In this document: positions 13,701 to 22,700 of the stretch, piece after piece
How the letters are laid out: each line of letters begins with the position of its first letter
Position numbering within the stretch: the first letter of the stretch is position 1
DNA from: Oegoconia quadripuncta
Lineage: Eukaryota > Arthropoda > Insecta > Lepidoptera > Autostichidae
Direction of reading: 5' to 3'
DNA length: 64,000 bases
NCBI GenBank assembly: GCA_949316235.1
Contig: OX438754.1
Location: forward strand, 1,178,001 to 1,242,000
The notes under the pieces: model-generated
The model's database searches: none
Told to the model about the DNA's origin: nothing
What the model saw: the letters and a program-made list of their open reading frames with translations, nothing else
Program-made: the position numbers and the translations under genes

Positions 13701-16700
13701 TCTTATCTAAATCTGCCGCCAAGCAGCAATGTTAATAGCATTGTCGTGTTCCGGTTGTCAGAGATAAGATAGCCAGTCCGCCAAATGTGTTGGGGTTTCC
13801 GGGTCAGTACGCTTCCATCTTCGACCTCATCTTCACTTAACATCAGGTGTGATTGAGGTCAAGTACCAACCCGTTATGCATTAAAAAAAAAAAGGTAGTT
13901 TTTTTTTAAGACCATATCGAAATAAGCATTTTGACGGTCGCGTTTGTAGCCGATCCGAAACTTGGAGGAAATATAGAAAGAAAGAAAGAAAGAAAAATTT
14001 ATTTAAACCCATCTCATGACACAAACAATCAGGTACAAATATTACACAGTCGAGACACATACAAAAAATAACATTCTGTTTGCCATCTAATTGTCGGTGT
14101 CGCAAGGTGGAGTCAAAAAGGTCTCCAACTCAGCATGGGTTGTAGCCGTTCACTACAACGCTGGTTTTCAGTGGAGCCTCCAAATGACGCACGGACACTG
14201 GTCAACAAATGTACATACAAATAACAATTACAATTAATAGGAGTAATCAGCAAGATGCGATGAGAGGATACATACGTGTATACATCTCTTTCTCTCAATA
14301 ATAAAATGATCTCCTTAACAACAATACACCCTATTATATAAACAAACCTACTTGTTATAGAAACAGTATTATGAGTAAATAATGAGTAAATAAAATAATA
14401 ATAATATATACATAACATACAAACATAACCTATTGTAATTTCCGGCAGTCAACGTGAGAAAGACACTAGCTTTACATGGTCAATATCGTCATTTATTCAT
14501 TAGACAGAGAAAACTCGCTCCATAGACAAAGAAAACCGTTATGTAATTCACAACCCACCTATCCGAGTCATTAGTAAACTTTGCTGTCAGTTGTATATGA
14601 GTAGTAATATGAGTTCCATATAAATTTCGCATGGTAGGGACCCTGCGAATCCCGCCAGTAGCATATCAATCTCCGGCCGGCGGCGCGTGCGTCGATGATG
14701 GTTTTGAAAAAAAAAACGAAACTATACCTATGCCCATAACTTCTATTTCACTTACCTAATATGCCCTATTTTTTTCCTTGCGGGTAAAAAAATTCAGTAT
14801 AATGTTAATTCTCATACACAATCTGCTTAGGATTATCCAATATTTACTTCTTATTTGTATATTGATATTATTAAACATTTTATTTTACGGCATAGAAGTA
14901 CCTTTATAATATTCATCCATCGATTAAAAGCAATTCTGCAGTAACCATTGTTTTTAATTTACTTTTAGAGTGTTGTTGTGTTTTATTTTTTTATATTTAA
15001 ACATTAAACTCAGGGCAAGGTTAGCCATGGTTCATGGAAATCTGTTGATCCGTCTTGAATACAGTTTCAGCCTGTACATTTTCACATGTTCGTAGGCATT
15101 TTGTTCGTAATAGCTGTAGTAAATTGGCAGTAGTCACGTTTGCGCGAACATTGCCCTGTTGTGTCAGGCGATTAAGAGGTCTAGGACTTTGAGAATTGTA
15201 TTCCTAATTAAGTGGTGGAGCTTAGAGAAATGTAAGTAGATCGTTGTGGAGATCTTTGGGGAGGCCCTTGTCCAGCAGTGGATGTCTTTCGGCTGATATG
15301 ATGATGTCAAGTAGATGATATATATTTTATTATACGTATCTTTACAGAAACGTCACGTCACGAGAGAGTGGACTACAACGCGTTGGATTTCGAGGAAGAT
15401 ATCGAGCATGACGGTGAGATTAGTTCATTCGAGATGATATTATAGTCTGTTGATGACGTTTACGTTAATATTACTATTGACACGTGAGTAGAGTTAATAA
15501 TTTAAGTCCTACAGCAACCACAGAAAATAAATTAGCCGCCTGTGCAACACACAGGAGTCCGATTCTCGTGCACTTGACATTTTCACTGTCGATAGACATT
15601 GGTATGATATTTGGTGGGTTTTTAGAGGGTTAATTTAATTGCTAAAATGTGGACTGTATGGAGAGTTGAATGTGGTGATGATGGAAGGCACGTCAAACCA
15701 GCACTAAACCCAGAAGTAGATCATGCTTCACTCACCTTGAGTCTACAGCCAGCCAGGATAGGAAGACTATAGTTGGTACACGAGTCACATCACACACAAG
15801 GGTTACGATGTAATTCCACCTTCCTTCAATTCAGTTCGTTAATAGTACCGGTAGCTAGAACGTCTAGCCAGAAGACGAAGCCTGAGCAGGTGAAACGTTC
15901 AGCTGCAATGGGAGCTTCTCGATCGTTGAGGATAGCGAAACGTTCGCAATGTCCGACGAGTGCTGGCCGACTGGTCCATATACATTGTAGTCTTTGGACT
16001 GGTCGACTGTACCAAAGACTACCCCCACCATCCATAACCGACGGTAGTGGCAAAATTAGTGAAGCTTCATGTGAAGCTACCCACTAGGCAAATAGTGAAG
16101 ATTCTACAATATAACCACTACACCAAACATGTCTATAAAAATATCATAAGTGTAATTATGGCAGAGGAGGCAGAAGGCGGAGCCGGGCGCGGCGGGAGGC
16201 GGCGGATCCGTGGGCCTTCGCCGGACTCGCGGGCGGAGAGACTGGCGCGAGCGTTGGGCGTGCAACCCAAGGGGAACGACAGGTCAGTCTCTGGGCAAAC
16301 CCTCCCATAGATAACGCGTTTAGCGATCGGAGAATTGCAGGTCACATAAATCGCCTCCGCAAAGTCAGTAATTCATTCAAAGGGATGTATGCGCTTTTTC
16401 AATAAAGTTCCTGTTGATATACAAAATCTTCCTTTCAATAAATTTATAGATACTATAAAACAGAAACTTATTAAGAAAGTATATTATAAAATGTCAGATT
16501 ATTTAGATGATAAACATTCATGGATATAAACAACCCGTTCGCATAACTAGGCTATTTTACAATTAATAATGAAATATTATAATATAAATAATAATTAATA
16601 ATTTTGTAACATAAAAACCTTTTTTTTTTAAAGAGAAACCTCTAGAGTTTCTTGCTTGTTCTTCTCAGGGGAAAACTGCCTTTTGAACAAGCAGTAGCTT

Positions 16701-19700
16701 AAAAAAATGTAAAATCTGACTATTTAAGTGTACCCTGTGTACCTACAAAATAAAGCAATTTTGATTTTGAACGAAAAATTTGTCACTTGATAGTGCTGCA
16801 GGACTATAGTCCTTAACTAATTCGAGCTTTTGGGCATCTGTCATAGTCAGATGTGTTGAGAGATGTAGCAACGTAAACCACAATAAGGCTGCCATCGAAG
16901 TGCTGTAATCCTCGTACAATTTTTTTTATGCACATGACCGCAATCACACCTGATGGTTAATGAAGAAGAGCCCGAAGCGTGACGGTGGAACGTACCGACC
17001 CGGAAACCTCATCTTATGTGTGAGAATGGCTATCTTCGTTCTGACATCCGGAACAACAATGCTATTAACATTGCTGTTTGGTGGCAGACTTAGATAAGGT
17101 GGTGGTAGCTAGCCAGGCGGATATTTAAAATTCCCTACCACCAACACACCTATCACAAGTACAAGGTTAAAAAAGAAAGCTAATAAATTAATTTTAATCT
17201 TAGTTCATTCAGAGATACCCGCGACCAACGCGACATCCGTAACCAACGCGACCAACGCGACAATCGTGATATCCGCGACCAACGCGAGCCCCGATCCCCG
17301 CGGCGCCGCGATGGCATGGCGTCGGCAGTGCATGCTCTGCGCATGCCCTCCGCTACGGGCACTCAGGCGCAGGCCGGGCCGGCCGGGCCGGGCGGGCCGG
17401 GCGGGCCGGGCGGGCCGGGCGGGCTGGGCGGGCCGGGCGGGCCCAGTGCTCGATACGACGAGAGGAAGGGCGAGTACGACCCGTTCAGCATGCTCCGGAG
17501 CACCTTCAGAGGCAACAGGGAGCAGCAGCAGAGGTGAGCCTTTTAATACGAACACCATGTGGGACACATGTGGATAGCCAAGGGGGAAATTTAAATATAA
17601 GCATTTTATACTATACAGGGTGTAACGGTTAAGTGTAGTCATATTTTAAGGGCTTGTTCTACCCATCAATACGAACAACTTTTACTATGGGGGCAACTTC
17701 GAAATCGTGAAAAAAAAATCAGCTGTTTCATACATTGCATCGGGAGGTTATTGAAATTTTCTATGGAACAGCTCATTTTTTTTTCGCGATTTCGAAGTTG
17801 CCCCCATAGTAAAAGTTGTTCGTATTGATGGGTAGAACAAGCCCTTAAAATATGACTACACTTAACCGTTACACGGTGTATATTAAGTATTTATATATAA
17901 ATGAATTTATGTATTTGTATTATTAAGTAAGTCTATTAATATGATATTATTATTATTATATTTATCCATACTTATCTATAATTATCTCTTTAGTTGGTAG
18001 TATCGTGCACCCTACCTGTTTTTCAACCTACATATGTCCCATAGCTGTGGGTTGTATGGAAGAGATCGCTTTTAGTGATAAGACCGCCTAATTGTGTTTT
18101 ATTGTTATCATCAAAAATTATTGTAAATTATTTTGCGCAATAAAGAGTATTTGTATTGTATTGTAAAGTAACCGCCTCCGTGGCTCAATGTAAACAACAT
18201 TGGGTTTACGATTCGGAGGTCGCGGGTTCGATCCCCAGCGGGGTACATATTTTAAGTACTCTGTTTGGTTGGTGGTAAGGCATTTTAAAATGTCCGCCTG
18301 GCTACCTACCACCATCTTATCTGAATCTGCCGCCAAGCAGCAATGTTACTAGCATTGTTGTGTTCCGGTTGTCAGAGATAAGATAGCCAGTCCCCCAAAT
18401 GTGTTGTACGCTTCCACCTTCGACCTCATCTTCACTTAACATCAGGTGTAATTGAGGTCAAGTACGAATCCGTCGTGTATAAAAAAAAATTAGTATTGTA
18501 TTGTAAAAGGCCAAAATTGAAACAACAATAAAATTATTATAATAAACAATACTACCTTCATTACTAATAAACTAAATAAATCATAATTTATATTGTGCAG
18601 GCCTGTAAAGGTTTATCTGTTTCCGTCTGTAAATTGAATTGAAAACTCTTCGATCGGGTCGCAGTGTATTTAATTGCTTTAATATTTGTTTTTACATAAC
18701 GGAGACAGATTTCAGAAGTCATCGAATTTTGTTCTAATATTCATTTGTATAGTTTATTTTGGATGTTTTTTGGATAAGTTGGAAGAATACCAAATTATCA
18801 ACCCAATTATATATTGTGTCATATCAATCATACAATACGTGAATTTCTCCGTTAAAAACAAATATTAAAGCAATTCACGTACATACGTGAATGAAGCGAA
18901 TATTTAATTAATTATTCTGGATTTTACTATATCAGTGTAATTTTTATTACATTAAAAACAAGAGTGCAACAAAATTCGATGACTTCTGAAAGTACTAAAA
19001 TCCGTGAATTCGTCTTTAGTCTATTTTTTTTTTTACTTTCGCGGAGAAACCCAGGTGGTTCTTAATCTTTAAACGAGTTCCTACAAGTTTTAAAAATCAA
19101 CCTATCCTACCAAGCCGAGTACTAAACAACCTGGGAATGGAACCCGCGACCTCCGTTTTGCGAACCTTTGTTGTTTACACGGAGGCAATTAAACTAAGCA
19201 TAATTAAAATGTTAAAAATACAAATTTTTTCATTGCTTCATCTGCACAATTAGTCAAAGCCTATATCGTTGACAGGAAAGAAGATCAGCGCCCTGAACCT
19301 CGCCGCGACAATAGATTCCAAAGAGAACGAGAAGCCAAAGAGAGAGATGACAAACGTCACAGACACAAGAGCGAGACCGAAGATCGAGACAAATACGATC
19401 ATAGGAAGGATGTAGACAGAAAGGACGATAATCCAAAGCCTGATAGGAGGGAGGATGACAATCGTAAAGACGAAAGACGCGACAGAGATAGAAACGATGA
19501 CGCCAAAAGAGATGACAGATACGATCGGATTGATAAGCGAGACAGGTCGGGGGACAAGAGAGACAGGAGTGAGAGGCGTAAGGGCAGGAGTGCGACGAGG
19601 GAGAATGATAGAGATGAGAGAGATAAGAGGAGGAGGCGGTCGCTTAGTAAAGAAAGGTTAGTTATATTTATGTAGTAATCATATAATTTTTTTATGTATT

Positions 19701-22700
19701 AGGTACTTACCTATGAAATTGGCGTTTTGTATGAAGAATTTCATTAAGACGGTTTTCTCCATACAAACATTTTTGATTTTTTTGGGAACGGCAAATCCAA
19801 ATTTAGCTAAACTTTGTGTGTATTATCGGATAACATTAAGTTAAGTATAGGCAGCGTTAAAAGTAACTGCTATATAAAAGTTTCAGCGAATCTAAGAAAT
19901 GATTATGAAGCACATGAAAAGAGCTCTGTTCAATTTTTTTTTATTATGTGATTTAGCCCAGAAATTAAAAAATATTTCATATGAAACCTTGAAATAATAT
20001 TCCATTTTCCAAATAAAAAACAAATTTGGATATAGCTTTGAAAATCGCAGGAATTAGTACATATGATTAACGAAAAAAAAAACTCCAATTTCATAGGTAA
20101 AGACCCAATATCTAAAAAAATTTGGTTAAATGAAAGTGACCGTTTGTGACTAAAGTGACCGGTCACCTATTACGCAGTCAACTATTGAATATGACCGCCA
20201 ACTTACAGTCCAGGGAAATTCTAGTTTGGGCCCTTGTCACCCACAAACACAGTACCATCTGCAATAGCCCCTGAGCAATAATGCTGTACTTTTGTTGTAG
20301 GAAATGAACACAATTTTATTTTTTAATTTTCTTAGGTCTAAGTCTCCGAAATCCCGTCACCGTAAGCGTTCCGCGAGCCGCGAGAAAAGTCGGGAGAAGA
20401 CTCCTCAAGATGGCGACAGGAAAAAGGCAAGTCACGAGTTTGTTCGTCATTGCAGCTCAGATCTGTGGCAGATATCATTGAGTCTAAGAACATACGGGTA
20501 TTTAGTGGTTATAGAGAGAGAGAGAGCGAGAAACGTTGCATCAGAACAATGTGTAATTTGAAGCAAACTGATTCGTGTAGGCCATATTTTAAGAAACTTA
20601 ATATACAGCCACTTCCTTGTTTGTATATTTACGAATGTGCTACTTTTGCCAAAGTAAACTTAGATAAATTCAAATTTCATAGCCGTGAGAGAATTTGTGA
20701 TCAAATGATGTTACTCCCTTGTAAAACTACTTTATTCTCTAAAAGCGTATACTGCAGAATTCCCCACATTTATAATAAGATTCCAAAATTGTTTAGAGAG
20801 CTCTTTAAAGTCAGGTTAAATAGGCATCTTCTGGGAAAGCTCGTTCCATCGTAGACCTTATCTCGACATTAGTCCAGATTAAGGTCAAGAGCGATCCCAT
20901 TCTAATTAAAAAAAAAAAAAAAAAAAAAAGAGAAGCGCCTGATTTACCTGTATTTAAGAGGAAACTGCATGATCTGTTGACCCAAAAAAGGTTATTACAG
21001 CTTATACGAATACTTAGATGACAAGTCCATATAATTGTATTGTAACCAACATATGTAATGTATTTTATTTGACTTAAAGAAATTGTATTAAAAAATTAAG
21101 TAAAGTTTTTTTAAATTGTAACTACTAAAAAATTGTATGCCTTTACGGCGGAACACAGCGCTCTAAGGATATTGTAAGACCAAATGCTACCTGTGATTCA
21201 CAATAAATGTACTTTGACTTTGACTTTGAGCCTAAAGTCGTTCACGTAAAGTGCAGTTGTAAATTTCTTTTAACTCCATATTTTAATGAAAATTTTTTTT
21301 TTTTTTTTTTTTTATATGAGAGAGCGGCAAACGAGCATGCGGGTCACCTGATGGAAAGTAATCGCCGCCGCCCATGGACACCCGCAACACCAAAAGGGTC
21401 ACAGATGCGTTGCCGGCCTTTGAGGAAGGTGTAGGCTCGCTTCTTGAAGGTTCCAATGTCGTACTCGTTCGGGAATATTATATTGGCGATACTGAATATA
21501 TAACACTTTTCGTTATGCAACACATTTAATTAAACATAATTTACTCTGTATGTAACATAACACTGTTCTCGAATTACTTCTCTACCCTTCACCATTTTTT
21601 CTTTACTACTCTGTAGTAAAACTGGAATGAATAAAGAATATGTTTTAGGAGGAAGAGAGGAACGAAGCCCGCAAGGAGCTAATGGAAATTGTACGGCTCA
21701 TCAAATCTAGACAGCGCGACAGAGAAACCAAAGCTGCAGGTAAATATCACAATCCATTTACTGTAATTTTACAATTTTACGATAAAGCTGCGGATTCACT
21801 GAGTTATAAAAATAACATCTGTAATCGTCATGACTTGACATTGAATTACCGCTCATTTTTTTTATGAACAACGGGTTAGCACTTGACTTGAATCTTGCGA
21901 CGGGTAGTAGGGTTTCACCCTGCGATGTTGACTGATGTATTAAGAATGGAGTTGGGCGCCGTAAGATGTGAGATTTAGAATTGGATTACTAGTTTTTGGG
22001 CAAGAAACGTTTCCCAAAGTATCACATGCCAAAGCATGTTTCCCAAATTTTCATTTGGCAAAACAACTTTTCGCAATTTATTGTTTAAAAAATAATTACA
22101 TGGCAATGTTTCGTTTTACCAAGTATTATGTAGTCAAATATTGTTTGGCAGAACATGCTCTTCCCAAATATATTGTTATTATACAAATCAATTCCGGCTC
22201 TGTTGGGGTCACAGTTCTAACCTAACCCACTTTTCTAGCAGTTCTAATCTAGCTATCGTAACATTGTACTTAAATGCTGTACTTACTTGTTTATTCTGAT
22301 TGTGTGAAACAAACTGAAACACTTGTATTAAAATGCCAGTAGTGGTCACCCATCCAAAGACAGACATTGCTTAAAGGTCAGTCCAGACCAAACTGAAAAA
22401 TAATCACATCTGAAGCCACAGAATAAAGAACTGTAATATTGTTAACTTTTAAGTATAAAATTCCATGCAGAAATCTAGTGTTTACTTACGTATACCCGAT
22501 CTTTAGCGACTTAAATTTAAGAGTAAACCATAGTAACTAGTTGTCATAACTGTAATTAACCACAATTAAAAAATTATGTATTAAACATTAAATATGGTAG
22601 TCTTGTTGTCATGTATGAAGTACATACACACAGATGTCTAAAAATGTAATTAGATAAAGATAAATTTATTAACATCAAACAGTAAAAGAGTAGAGTTCAC

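Larger units (their letters stand above)
13564..14811. repeat. Long-range inverted arms enclosing other repeats
   Basis: AAATAGGGCATATTAGGTAT near 13580 and its complement CTTACCTAATATGCCCTATT near 14750 form 60-80-bp imperfect arms 1.1 kb apart. Inside are a SINE A and another retroposon. It may be an old TIR element invaded by SINEs. Confidence 0.55.
20427..21648 (+). other. GC-AG intron of Moca-cyp
   Basis: The intron begins AG|GCAAGT and ends TTTTAG. GC-AG introns are about 1% of introns in animals and usually have otherwise perfect donor consensus, as here. It contains two LINE tail fragments and a dispersed repeat. Confidence 0.85.

Noticed and set aside
17205..17642. 145-codon open frame on the minus strand with Pro/Ala/Arg repeats
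   Set aside because: It is the antisense of the GC-rich coding exon w11 and runs into the hairpin MITE.
20438..20460. Use of GT at 20430 as the donor of exon w13
   Set aside because: It would shift the frame and hit TAG in the next exon.
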